From Lentzea nigeriaca (GTDB lineage: Bacteria > Actinomycetota > Actinomycetes > Mycobacteriales > Pseudonocardiaceae), in NCBI RefSeq assembly GCF_016907955.1, contig NZ_JAFBCX010000001.1, forward strand, positions 434,001-498,000: a stretch of 64,000 bases of DNA, given 5' to 3'. The notes under the pieces are model-generated. The model was given only the letters and a program-made list of their open reading frames with translations. It was not told the DNA's origin and did not search any database. Positions within the stretch are counted from its first letter, which is position 1, and the number at the start of each line of letters is the position of its first letter. This document shows positions 33,823-42,246 of this stretch, in pieces. A program made the position numbers and the translations under genes.

Positions 33823-34709
33823 CAGAAGTAGCCTTCCCGCTTCTTGCGCTCCATCGAGCCGCTCTGGTCGTGGTCGATCAGCCGCCCCTGCCGCTCGGAC
33901 GTGGTCGCGGCGCGCATCTCCTCGACGATCTCCTGCACGGTCCGCGCCTCGCTGCGCACAGCGCCCGTCAGCGGATAGCAGCCCAGCGTGCGGAACCGGA
34001 CGAGCTCGTGCCGCGGTGGCTCGGTGAGCGGCATCCGATCGTCGTCCACCATGATCAGCATTCCGTCGCGGTCGACCACGGGCCGCTGAGCCGCGAAGTA
34101 CAGTGGCACAACAGGAATCCGCTCGCGTTCGACATAGCGCCACACGTCCAGCTCCGTCCAGTTGGACAGCGGGAACACCCTGATGCTCTCGCCGGGCGCG
34201 ACCCGCGTGTTGTAGAGCCGCCACAGTTCCGGCCGCTGGTTCTTCGGGTCCCACCGGTGCTGCGCGGTCCGGAACGAGAACACCCTTTCCTTGGCACGAC
34301 TGGCTTCCTCGTCGCGCCGCGCCCCGCCGAACGCGAGGTCGAACCGGTGCTCGTCGAGCGCCTGCCGCAGCCCCTGGGTCTTCCACAGGTCGGTGTGCCG
34401 CGCGGAACCGTGGTCGAACGGGTTGATGCCGAGCGCCACGCACTCCGGGTTGCGGTGCACGATCAGCTCCAGCCCGAGCTCGGCCGCCGTCCGGTCACGG
34501 AATTCGATCATCTCCCGGAACTTCCACGTGGTGTCCACGTGCAGCAACGGGAACGGTGGCTTCGACGGATGGAAAGCCTTGCGCGCCAAGTGGAGCAGCA
34601 CCGAGCTGTCCTTGCCGATCGAGTACAGCAGCACCGGTCGCCCGCTCTCCGCGACCGCCTCGCGGAAGATGTCGATGCTGTCGGCTTCGAGCCGGTCGAG
34701 GTGGTCCAC
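33822..34709 (-). CDS. cysD: Sulfate adenylyltransferase subunit 2
   Basis: This protein of about 295 residues is Cys[18 protein letters not shown] holds the PP-loop SxGKDS, and [17 protein letters not shown] and [20 protein letters not shown] are family signatures. It forms APS from ATP and sulfate with CysN. I choose the GTG at 34709 because the ATG at 34745 lies inside the operator for the divergent TetR; no start here has a strong ribosome site. Confidence 0.93.
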   Translation of the reverse strand: MDHLDRLEADSIDIFREAVAESGRPVLLYSIGKDSSVLLHLARKAFHPSKPPFPLLHVDTTWKFREMIEFRDRTAAELGLELIVHRNPECVALGINPFDHGSARHTDLWKTQGLRQALDEHRFDLAFGGARRDEEASRAKERVFSFRTAQHRWDPKNQRPELWRLYNTRVAPGESIRVFPLSNWTELDVWRYVERERIPVVPLYFAAQRPVVDRDGMLIMVDDDRMPLTEPPRHELVRFRTLGCYPLTGAVRSEARTVQEIVEEMRAATTSERQGRLIDHDQSGSMERKKREGYF

Positions 34710-34732
34710 GCACCGACGGTAGCAACCAAACC

Positions 34733-34765
34733 GAACAACGTTCAATATGCTTCTGAACGTTGTTC
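34733..34765. promoter_or_regulatory. Long palindromic operator between cysD and tetR
   Basis: GAACAACGTTCA (34733-34744) and TGAACGTTGTTC (34754-34765) are perfect 12-bp arms around 9 bp. It sits 17 bp upstream of the TetR start and 23 bp upstream of the cysD start, so the TetR protein very likely controls the PAPS/sulfation genes and itself. Confidence 0.75.
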
Positions 34766-34781
34766 AAAGTAGGATTCCGGG

Positions 34782-35396
34782 GTGAGCACCGAGCAGACGG
34801 CGTGGGGTGACGCGGAGGGCAGGCGGCGGGACATCCTGTCGTCCGCCGAGCTGATCCTCGAACAGAGCGGCTACGCGGGCCTGACCATGCGCGCGATCGC
34901 GGTGGGGGCCGGCGTCAGCTCCGGCACCGTGTACCAGTACTTCTCCGGCAAGGAGGACGTGTTCGCGGCGCTGATGGAACGGCGCCTGGAGGAGCTGCAG
35001 CGCACGCTCGCGCAGGTCGATCGGAGCCTCGGGATCGCCGGTGTGCTGCGCCGGATCGAACCCCAGGTCACCGAGCTGTGGCGGCGGTTCGGGAGGTCGG
35101 CCGCGCAGTGGGAGGCGAAGGTGCTCTCGGGGGGCCGCCGGGGCAAGGAGGTCGCCGGGTCAGCGCAGGACTACCGCAAGACGATCAAGGCGCTCGCGAA
35201 GGCGTTGACCGAGACCGCGGCGGCCAGCGGTCAGACGCTCATCGACGACCCGGCGCTGCCGCACTGGGTGTGGGACTCGCTGATCGGGCTCGCGGACGAC
35301 CTGCTGCTGCAGGGCGCGCGGTCGAACCGCGTCAAGCCCGCGCACCTCGTCGAGTTCGCGACGGCCGCGATCGAGCGGGGCGTCATTTCCCGGTGA
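34782..35396 (+). CDS. TetR-family regulator of the sulfation island
   Basis: This 204-residue TetR has the helix-turn-helix ILSSAELILEQSGYAGLTMR ... VGAGVSSGTVYQYFSGKED and a ligand domain of normal size. It starts with GTG 34782. It is divergent from cysD-cysNC with a 33-bp palindromic operator between them, and a matching half-site precedes the sulfotransferase operon. I infer that a lipid-like or acyl ligand lifts repression. Confidence 0.9.
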   Translation: MSTEQTAWGDAEGRRRDILSSAELILEQSGYAGLTMRAIAVGAGVSSGTVYQYFSGKEDVFAALMERRLEELQRTLAQVDRSLGIAGVLRRIEPQVTELWRRFGRSAAQWEAKVLSGGRRGKEVAGSAQDYRKTIKALAKALTETAAASGQTLIDDPALPHWVWDSLIGLADDLLLQGARSNRVKPAHLVEFATAAIERGVISR

Positions 35397-36024
35397 CGAG
35401 CGAGTCCAGCGTGGCACCGGTGTGTTCACCGCAGTGCTTGCGGGACGCGTCGAGCGTGGCCTGCTTGTCGGCCTCGTCCTCCTTGCCGGCCTCCCCGAAG
35501 AGCCGCCGCAGCAGCTCGGCCTGTTCGTCGAGGCCGACCCGCAGGAAGTCGCTGCAGGTCGAACGCACGGTGAGCCGGCCGTCCTCCGGCATCAGGTCCA
35601 CCGGCCCGACGACGAACAGCAGCGCCACGATGATCGCCAGGCCGAACGCGATCACCGCGCCACCCGACGAGCTCTTCCGCGGCGCGAGCCAGTTCTGAGC
35701 CTGCTCCACGAACGGGTCCGGCTCGCTCAGCTCGGTGTCGATCCAGAACTCGAGGCTGTCGCCGCCGACCAGGTCGAACTGGACATGACCCGCGGCGAAC
35801 ATGATGCGCACGACCTGTTTGCGCTGGTACGCCCCGGTCCAGAACGGTTCTGGCCGCACGAGTACGAGCCGGTCGGGCAGCAGGAACACCACGTCGCGCT
35901 CGCCGCGGGCGAGGCGTTCGGTCTGGCCAGGCTGCACGACGGTGCCCGCCAGCCGTGCCAGTACCTGGTCGTGTTCGTGCTCGTCGAGGGCCGCGGCGGC
36001 CGTCGACCACAGATCGGGTTCCAC
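35383..36024 (-). CDS. Hypothetical single-pass membrane protein
   Basis: This 213-residue protein has a soluble N-terminal part with strands that resemble a PH-like fold (VVFLLPDRLVLVRPEPFWTG), one membrane helix (GGAVIAFGLAIIVALLFVV, about 122-142) and an outer tail with two cysteines and many acidic residues. I do not recognise a family. It is convergent with the TetR gene and overlaps its end by 14 bp. Confidence 0.65.
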   Translation of the reverse strand: MEPDLWSTAAAALDEHEHDQVLARLAGTVVQPGQTERLARGERDVVFLLPDRLVLVRPEPFWTGAYQRKQVVRIMFAAGHVQFDLVGGDSLEFWIDTELSEPDPFVEQAQNWLAPRKSSSGGAVIAFGLAIIVALLFVVGPVDLMPEDGRLTVRSTCSDFLRVGLDEQAELLRRLFGEAGKEDEADKQATLDASRKHCGEHTGATLDSLVTGK

Positions 36025-36080
36025 GTCCCTGCTATCGCTCCGGCCGTGGACCTTGGTTAGCCACTGCGGCGATGTTGGTC

Positions 36081-36629
36081 TTAATGGCTCTCATCACGTG
36101 GCTTCGGCACGACCGGAAGGTCGTACCTGCGCCGGATGCTGGTGCCGAGCACGCCGATGTCGGCTCCGTAGACGTGGATCGAGATCGCCACCGAGTCCGA
36201 GTGGTTGCAGACCTTGTGGATGTCGCCCGGCGGCACCAGGTACGACGCCACACCCTGTGGCGTCCGGTTCACCTGCAACGGGATCAGCCGGTCGCCCACG
36301 AGCCGATAGGTGGTCTCTTCTTCTTCGCCGACGTACGTGCCCACCACACACCACGACACGTGGTCGTGGATGCACGTCTCCTGCCCTGGCAACCAGACCA
36401 GGGCGACGACCGAGAAGCTGCCGTCGGGCTCCACGTGCAGGACGTGCTGGCGGTAGTGGTGCGGGTCGGGTTCGCGGTGTGCGGGGTCGAGCAGGTCCTG
36501 GTCGGTGAGGTGGCCGGTCAGGGCTCTGGCGACCCGTGCGGCGACGGCGGTGTCGTCACCACCCGAGGTCACGGCGGTGCGGATGTCGCCGACCAGGAGG
36601 GCGGCGGTGGGGGAGAGCAAACGAGGCAT
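36081..36629 (-). CDS. Cysteine dioxygenase-like cupin enzyme
   Basis: This 182-residue protein belongs to the cysteine dioxygenase type I family: GQETCIHDHVSWCVVGTY supplies two iron-binding His and PPGDIHKVCN the third. Such enzymes oxidise cysteine or 3-mercaptopropionate to the sulfinate. It lies 21 bp downstream of a YeiH-type exporter gene, which suggests that sulfite from the breakdown product is expelled; this is inference. The exact thiol substrate cannot be told from the motifs. Confidence 0.85.
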   Translation of the reverse strand: MPRLLSPTAALLVGDIRTAVTSGGDDTAVAARVARALTGHLTDQDLLDPAHREPDPHHYRQHVLHVEPDGSFSVVALVWLPGQETCIHDHVSWCVVGTYVGEEEETTYRLVGDRLIPLQVNRTPQGVASYLVPPGDIHKVCNHSDSVAISIHVYGADIGVLGTSIRRRYDLPVVPKPRDESH

Positions 36630-36650
36630 GGCGGTGACTCCTTCGCTGGG

Positions 36651-37640
36651 TCACGTGATCAGAAGAGCGCCCGTCAGCGCGACCGCGGCGATCAGGACCG
36701 TGGAGAGCAGGCCCAGTACCAGCGCGGGCAGGCCGGAGCGGACGAGGGAACGCAGGCGCACGGCCGTGCCCAGGGCGAACATGCCGGCGGCCAGCAGCAG
36801 GTTGTCCACGAACGTCGCGAACGACAGCACCGCCTCCGGCAGCAGACCGGTGGCGCGCACGGCGGCCGCGGCGAGGAACCCGACGACGAACAACGGCACG
36901 ATCGGCGGCCGGGTGCCCGTGAACTTGCGGCGCTCGGCGATGCTCACCGCGGCGAGCATCGGCGCCAGCAGCACGACCCTGGTCAGCTTCACCGCGACCG
37001 CGATGGCGAGCGCTCCGGCGACCGGCCCGGCGGCGGCGACGACCTGCGCGACCTCGTGCACGCTTCCACCGGCCCACACGCCGTACCCGGCGGGGGACAG
37101 CCCGGTGAGCGGGTGCAACGCGGGCAGGCTGAACATCGCCACGGTGCCGAAGAGCGTGACGAGGCCGAGCGCCCTGGCGACGTCCTCCTCGTCCTGCTCC
37201 CGCACACCGTTCATCGCGGCGACGGCCGACGCGCCGCAGATCGAGAACCCGGTCGCGATCAGCAACGACAGCCCTTCGCCCACACCGAGCACCCGTCCGA
37301 GCCAGCGGGTCACGACGAACGTCACCACCACGGCGACGACCGCGAGTGCCAGCACCTCGTACCCGAGCGCCAGCACGTCCCTGACCACCAGCTTCAGCCC
37401 GAGCAACACGATGCCGACGCGCAACAGCCGCCGTCCGGCGACCTTGAAGCCGGGCGCGAGCGACGCGGGCAGCCGCACGACGTTGGCCACGACGGCACCC
37501 AGCAGGACCGCCACGGTCAACGCGCTGACAGAGGGCAGCACCCAGGCGGCGAACATCGCGACCGCGACACCACCGGCGACCACGGCCAGACCGGGTACCG
37601 GTGAGTCGATCGCGCGCGGCGTTGTCCGGATGCTGCCCAT
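36651..37640 (-). CDS. YeiH/UPF0324-family exporter (putative sulfate/sulfite)
   Basis: This protein of about 329 residues has ten or so membrane helices and the YeiH landmarks LLRVGIVLLGLKL, GFSICGASAVAAM and WAGGSVHEVAQVVAA. The family is annotated as putative sulfate exporters. I start at ATG 37640, with GGGGTGAT upstream; ATG/GTG at 37652/37655 are alternatives. Adjacent genes are a cysteine-dioxygenase-like enzyme and a LysR regulator, in line with disposal of oxidised sulfur. Confidence 0.85.
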   Translation of the reverse strand: MGSIRTTPRAIDSPVPGLAVVAGGVAVAMFAAWVLPSVSALTVAVLLGAVVANVVRLPASLAPGFKVAGRRLLRVGIVLLGLKLVVRDVLALGYEVLALAVVAVVVTFVVTRWLGRVLGVGEGLSLLIATGFSICGASAVAAMNGVREQDEEDVARALGLVTLFGTVAMFSLPALHPLTGLSPAGYGVWAGGSVHEVAQVVAAAGPVAGALAIAVAVKLTRVVLLAPMLAAVSIAERRKFTGTRPPIVPLFVVGFLAAAAVRATGLLPEAVLSFATFVDNLLLAAGMFALGTAVRLRSLVRSGLPALVLGLLSTVLIAAVALTGALLIT

Positions 37641-37698
37641 GACAGCAACCATCACCCCGCTGGGCTATGCGCAGAAGATGGCCGTTCCTTGGGTGGGT

Positions 37699-37713
37699 AT
37701 AAGCCAGCGTTAT
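37699..37713. promoter_or_regulatory. LysR-type T-N11-A box
   Basis: ATAAGCCAGCGTTAT has the ATAA-N7-TTAT form of LysR-family sites. It lies in the 127-bp space between the LysR gene and the exporter gene, about 60 bp upstream of the exporter start. Confidence 0.5.
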
Positions 37714-37767
37714 GTGTCCAGGATGGTCAGCTCGCGGGCGTCGCGGCGGTGGTCCATTGGCCCCCCG

Positions 37768-38670
37768 TCACGCAGTCGCGGCCGCCGTCACCATCGCGTC
37801 CACCGTGGCACGCATGAGCGGCAACCGAATCAGATCCGGCCACGTGTAGAGCGCGGTCTCCCGTTCCGCACTCGATTCCACCTCGACCGTCGTCAGCCCG
37901 GGATGCTGCAGGAACGACAACAACAACCGGGGCACCAACGCGACCCCGAGCCCAGCCGTGACCAGACTCTGGATCGCCAGGTTGTCGTCCGTGGAACAGG
38001 TGATGTCCGGCGTGAACCCGGCCTCGGCACACGCGTCGTGCAGCGCCCGCTGGCAACGCGGGCACCCGGCGATCCAGCGCTCACCCTCGGTCTCCGCGAG
38101 CGACACCCTTCCGCGGCCCGCGAGCCGATGCCCCGCGGGCAGCAGCAACGCGAGCGGCTCCCGCATCAGCGGCACCCGCAGCATCCCGGCGACGGCCGCG
38201 TCGTCCTGCGGTTCGCCGTGGTAGCTGAAGCTGATCACCACGTCTGCCGTGCCGCTGCGGAGCAGGGCGAACGAGTCCGGCGGCTCCTCCTCGACCAGTT
38301 CGAGCCGCAGCTGAGGGCGTTCCTTCGCGAGGATGGCCGCCGCCACGGGCACGAGCGAGACGTTGGCGCTCGGGAACGCGCAGATGCGGATGGTACCGAT
38401 GTCGTGCGTCGCGATCGCGCTGATCTGCTGGTGCGTCGCGGCCAGCTGCTCCAGCAACACCGTGCCTCGTTCGGCGAGGATGCGGCCTGCCTCGGTGAGG
38501 TTCAGCCCGCGGCCGGTGCGGACGAACAGCGGTCCGCCCACCTGCCGTTCCAGTGCCCGCATCTGCTGGCTGATCGCCGGCTGGGTGCAGTGCAGCTCCC
38601 GCGCGGCCGCGCTGAACGAGCCCGTTCTGGCGACGGTCGCGAACATTTCGAGCTGGCGGGTATCGAGCAC
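37768..38670 (-). CDS. LysR-family regulator
   Basis: This 300-residue protein has the winged helix-turn-helix MLDTRQLEMFATVARTGSFS ... AISQQMRALE at the N-terminus and a type 2 periplasmic-binding-like sensor domain. The sensor part includes a Cys-Pro-Arg-Cys (GCPRCQRAL), which could be redox or thiol sensitive. It precedes the exporter and dioxygenase-like genes in the same direction and probably activates them from the box at 37699-37713. Confidence 0.88.
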   Translation of the reverse strand: MLDTRQLEMFATVARTGSFSAAARELHCTQPAISQQMRALERQVGGPLFVRTGRGLNLTEAGRILAERGTVLLEQLAATHQQISAIATHDIGTIRICAFPSANVSLVPVAAAILAKERPQLRLELVEEEPPDSFALLRSGTADVVISFSYHGEPQDDAAVAGMLRVPLMREPLALLLPAGHRLAGRGRVSLAETEGERWIAGCPRCQRALHDACAEAGFTPDITCSTDDNLAIQSLVTAGLGVALVPRLLLSFLQHPGLTTVEVESSAERETALYTWPDLIRLPLMRATVDAMVTAAATA

Positions 38671-38728
38671 TTTCGCACCATATGCCTGATCGGCCGTCCG
38701 CGATGGACGGCCGATCAGGCGACACGAT

Positions 38729-40441
38729 CTAGAACGTGAGCTTCCAGGAGTTGATGTAGCCCGTGTCGACGGCGGCCACGTCCTGCACCTTCAGCTTCCA
38801 CGTGCCGTTCGCGACCTCGCTGGAGGCGTTGACCGTGAACGTCTGCACGATGTTGTCGGCGCTGTCGTTGCTGGAGTTCTGCAGCCGGTACGCCGTGCCG
38901 TCCGGGGCGATCAGGTCGACGACCAGGTCACCGCGGTAGGTGTGCACGATGTTGACGTCGACCTTGAGCGTGGCCGGGGCGTTGCCCGCCACACCCGTGA
39001 CCGTGATGGAGCTGGTCACGGCCGCGCCGTTGTCCGGGATGGCGACGTCGGTGGTGTTCTCGAACGACGTGCCGGGCGTGCCGGTGCCGACGGCGGCGAG
39101 CGCGTCGACGCGGCCCTCGCCGAAGAAGTTGTTCTTCGCGGTGGTGCCGGAGCAACGGCTGTCGGTGCAGCTCAGGTCGTCGGCCTGGGTGGCGAGCAGC
39201 TGACGCAGCTGGGCAGGGGTGGCCGTGGGGTTGGTCGACTTGAGCAGCGCTGCCACACCCGCGACGTGCGGGGAGGCCATCGACGTGCCGGACTTCAGGC
39301 CGTACCCGCCGCCGGGGACGGTCGAGTAGACGCTGTCGCCCGGCGCCGCGATGTGGATCTTGTCGGTGCCGTAGTTGGAGAACGACGACTTGCTGTTCGA
39401 CGAGGTGATCGACGAGACGGTGACGACGCCGGAGGCCTCGGTCGGCATGCTCAGGCACGCGTTGGTGACGGTGCGCTGCACGGCGGTGGAGTCGTTGGGG
39501 CTCGTCGAGTCGGTGGTCTTGTTCGCGAGGTTGTAGTTCTCGTTGCCCGCCGCGGCCACGTTCAGCACGCCCTTGCCCTCGGCATAGGCCACGGCCCGCT
39601 TCACACCTTCGAGGATGGCGTCCTGGTCGGCGTTGTCCGGGCAGTTGAACAGCCACGGGTCGGTGTAGTAGCTGTTGTTGGTCACCTCGAACCCGCGGTC
39701 ACCGGCGAAAACCATGGCGCAGATGGTGTTCTCGGCGAAGAAGAACGCGGTATCCGGCTCCGCGATGCGCACCGAGGCGATCTTCACGCCCGGCGCCACA
39801 CCGACCATGCCGCGCCCGTTCTTGGCCGCCGCGATCGTGCCCGCGACGTGCGTGCCGTGGGTGTCGACGTCCCGCCACGCGCCGGCGCGGGTGTCGAGCT
39901 TGCCGTAGGCGCACGACGCGGAGTTGGCCGCGTCGAAGTTCGTCTTGAGGTCGTCGTGCAGGTCGTCGACACCGGTGTCGAGCACGCCGACCGTCACGTT
40001 CGCCGAGCCCTGGTTGACCGCCCACGCCTTGTCGGCGCCGATCTGGGTCATGTCCGAGCGCACCGGCTCGCTGGTCGCCGGCGTGGACTGGGGCTTCGCG
40101 GCGGGGATCGCCGGGTTGGCCGCGGCGGCGGGGACATCCGATGTGCGGGTGGCACCCACTTTCTGCACACCGGTGACGGTGCGCATGCGGCTCGCGAAGT
40201 CAGTGGCACCGGAATGGGCGACGATGACGCCGATCGCGTCGTACGTGGCCCAGACCGTGCCGCTGTTGCTCGTGATCGCCGACGCGGCACCGCTGGTGGC
40301 ACCCGGCGCCGTGATGACCAGGTACGCGCGTGTGCCCGCGAGAGGCGCCGCGGCGGCGGGGGTGACCGCCGTCAGGACACCGGCGCCCACGGCCGCGGCG
40401 ATGACCACGGTGCGCAGGCGTGATCGTGAACGCAAGAACAC
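38729..40441 (-). CDS. Secreted subtilisin-family protease with P/Homo B domain
   Basis: The 570-residue precursor has a signal peptide (RTVVIAAAVGAGVLTAVTPAAA), an inhibitor-like propeptide, an S8 catalytic domain with Asp in VGVLDTGVDD, His in DTHGTHVAG and Ser in SGTSMASPHVAG, and a C-terminal proprotein-convertase P domain (about 470-570, HTYRGDLVVDLIAPDGT). I start at GTG 40441, which has GGAGGAA 4 bp upstream; the frame continues to 40513 but without a signal there. Secreted housekeeping or nutrient protease is the likely role. Confidence 0.92.
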   Translation of the reverse strand: MFLRSRSRLRTVVIAAAVGAGVLTAVTPAAAAPLAGTRAYLVITAPGATSGAASAITSNSGTVWATYDAIGVIVAHSGATDFASRMRTVTGVQKVGATRTSDVPAAAANPAIPAAKPQSTPATSEPVRSDMTQIGADKAWAVNQGSANVTVGVLDTGVDDLHDDLKTNFDAANSASCAYGKLDTRAGAWRDVDTHGTHVAGTIAAAKNGRGMVGVAPGVKIASVRIAEPDTAFFFAENTICAMVFAGDRGFEVTNNSYYTDPWLFNCPDNADQDAILEGVKRAVAYAEGKGVLNVAAAGNENYNLANKTTDSTSPNDSTAVQRTVTNACLSMPTEASGVVTVSSITSSNSKSSFSNYGTDKIHIAAPGDSVYSTVPGGGYGLKSGTSMASPHVAGVAALLKSTNPTATPAQLRQLLATQADDLSCTDSRCSGTTAKNNFFGEGRVDALAAVGTGTPGTSFENTTDVAIPDNGAAVTSSITVTGVAGNAPATLKVDVNIVHTYRGDLVVDLIAPDGTAYRLQNSSNDSADNIVQTFTVNASSEVANGTWKLKVQDVAAVDTGYINSWKLTF

Positions 40442-40560
40442 TGTTCCTCCAACACTCCCTAGCGGGCGATGCCCGCGCACGTGCGCGCGGGTGCAGGGGC
40501 CCGTCAACGGCATTAGAGGAGGTCAGCCCGGAATCGGGACGCGCCGTCGCGGAAATGCTC

Positions 40561-40580
40561 CGTTCGGTTCAGGCCGAACG
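40561..40580. terminator. Hairpin between the esterase and protease genes
   Basis: CGTTCGG (40561-40567) pairs with CCGAACG (40574-40580). The same intergenic space holds a second GC-rich hairpin near 40475-40495 (CCCGCGC with GCGCGGG). Either can act as a factor-independent terminator for the esterase gene reading toward it or as an operator for the protease; no U-tract is clear. Confidence 0.3.
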
Positions 40581-40596
40581 TCGCACGTCAAACGCG

Positions 40597-41643
40597 TCAG
40601 CGGCGGGTGATCAGCCCGACGAAGTGGTTCATGTCGGCCTGCACGCACGGCTCCTCGGCGTGCTTGCCGGTGCACCCCGGCGCCCAGCCGCTGCCGTCGC
40701 CGTAGTCGGAGAAGTGGAACGGAATCCCCGCGGCGGTCAGCTGGGAGGCGGTCACCAGTGCCGTCTCCCTGGCCCGGTTCTCGAGCACCGCCTGGATCGG
40801 GTTGAGCGTCAGGTCACCGCCGTTACCGGTGTAGAGGGCGACGCCCATGCCGCGCAGCGACGCGACGTGCTGGGCAGGGCTCTGGGCGTTCCACACGCCG
40901 TCGAACGGCCAGATCGGCGGGCCGAAGATCGCGTCGGCGCCGACGGTGGGGGAGCCGGAGCCGGGGTTGAGCTCGCTCGCGACGACGGCGGCCCGCACCT
41001 CCGAGTTCCGCAGGTCGAGGCCGCCGGAGAAGCTGCCGACGTAGTTGAAGAGGTCGGGGCGGTGCTCGGCGTAGTGGAACGCGCCGAAGCCGCCCATCGA
41101 GTGGCCGACGATCGCGCGGCCGTCCCTGGTGGCGATCGTGTTCAGGTTGGCGTCCACGAACGGGATGAGCTGCTCCAGGTGGAACGTCTCCCAGTTCTGC
41201 GGGCCGGCGGCGCCGGGGTTGACCCAGTTCGAGTACCAGCCGCGGCCACTGCCGTTGGGCTGCACGGTGATCAGCCCGGCGCCGCGCGTCGCGTTCTCGA
41301 CGACGCGCTGGTTCCACGCCGCGTCCGGCCGGTCGGGGTGGCCGTGCAGGTAGTACTGCACCGGGTAGCGGGCCGTCCGGTCGTAGTTCTCGGGCAGGGT
41401 CACGACGATCGCGTGCCTGCCGAGCTCCTGACCCTCCAGCAGGGTCGGGGCGGGCACCTGGTTCGTGGAGACGCTGAGGACGAACGTGCGCTGCTTGTCG
41501 TCGACCCACTTCGGCTGGCTCGTCACCACCAGACCGAACCCGTCGGCGAACTGCGGAGGTGTGGCTTCGGCGGCGCTCGCGGGACTGCACAGTGCCAGGA
41601 CGGCGATCACCGCGGCGGAAAGTCGGATCATGGCCTTGATCAT
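40597..41643 (-). CDS. Secreted alpha/beta-hydrolase esterase (antigen 85/Fbp-like)
   Basis: The 348-residue precursor has a signal peptide (AMIRLSAAVIAVLALCSPASA) and an esterase fold with nucleophile GHSMGGFGA, PVQYYLHGHPD near the oxyanion hole and a late His in ADMNHFVGL. It resembles the actinobacterial esterase family that includes mycolyltransferases. In a non-mycolate organism a general secreted ester hydrolase is more likely. ATG 41643 is the best start. Confidence 0.85.
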   Translation of the reverse strand: MIKAMIRLSAAVIAVLALCSPASAAEATPPQFADGFGLVVTSQPKWVDDKQRTFVLSVSTNQVPAPTLLEGQELGRHAIVVTLPENYDRTARYPVQYYLHGHPDRPDAAWNQRVVENATRGAGLITVQPNGSGRGWYSNWVNPGAAGPQNWETFHLEQLIPFVDANLNTIATRDGRAIVGHSMGGFGAFHYAEHRPDLFNYVGSFSGGLDLRNSEVRAAVVASELNPGSGSPTVGADAIFGPPIWPFDGVWNAQSPAQHVASLRGMGVALYTGNGGDLTLNPIQAVLENRARETALVTASQLTAAGIPFHFSDYGDGSGWAPGCTGKHAEEPCVQADMNHFVGLITRR

Positions 41644-41695
41644 GGTGCCGGGGCCGGTCGGAGAACAGGCCATTGACCGGCCATTGCTGGCCTGA

Positions 41696-42184
41696 TCAGC
41701 GCGGAAGGTGTTCGGAGACCTCGCGCAGCGCGGCTGTGGCCCGCTCCAGCACGTCGGCGGGGATACCCGCCAGCACCTCGTCGTGCGCCTTGCTGTTCGC
41801 GATCACGACCTCCTCGGCGAGCGACCGGCCGCGCGGGGTGAGGCGGACGTAGGTGCTGCGGCCGTCGGTCTCGTCCGGCTCGCGCTCGACCAGCCCGCGG
41901 CCCACGAGCCGGTTCACCACGTTGCTCGTGCCGCCGGTCGACAGCAGCAGCGAGCGGCTGAGCTCGTTCGCCTTGAGGCGGTACGGCTTTCCACTGCGGC
42001 GCAACGCGGCCAGCACGTCGAAGTCCGCGCCGGTGAGGTCGAACCTGGTCACGGTCGCGCGGGTGGCCTCGCCGAGCAGTCCCGACAGCACCATCACGCG
42101 CTTGCCGAGCTCCGAGCTCGCGACGAGGGCTTCCGGGAGTTCCGCCCGCCACCTGTCCAGGAGTTCTTCCACGCGATCCGTCAC
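41696..42184 (-). CDS. MarR-family regulator
   Basis: This 162-residue winged-helix protein has the MarR pattern with LTGADFDVLAALRRSGKP, the recognition segment LLLSTGGTSNVVNRLVGRGL and the wing EREPDETDGRSTYVRLTPRG. It is divergent from the amidohydrolase gene across a short region with a 6-bp inverted repeat and most likely represses it and itself. Confidence 0.9.
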   Translation of the reverse strand: MTDRVEELLDRWRAELPEALVASSELGKRVMVLSGLLGEATRATVTRFDLTGADFDVLAALRRSGKPYRLKANELSRSLLLSTGGTSNVVNRLVGRGLVEREPDETDGRSTYVRLTPRGRSLAEEVVIANSKAHDEVLAGIPADVLERATAALREVSEHLPR

Positions 42185-42211
42185 AGGTCAGAGCCTATTG
42201 CACACCGTGAT

Positions 42212-42227
42212 AGCTTTTAAGAAAGCT
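42212..42227. promoter_or_regulatory. MarR operator candidate
   Basis: AGCTTT (42212-42217) and AAAGCT (42222-42227) are perfect arms around TAAG in the 62-bp divergent region, AT-rich against a GC-rich background and close to the amidohydrolase start. Confidence 0.6.
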
Positions 42228-42246
42228 TTCGAGTGAGGGGGATTCG

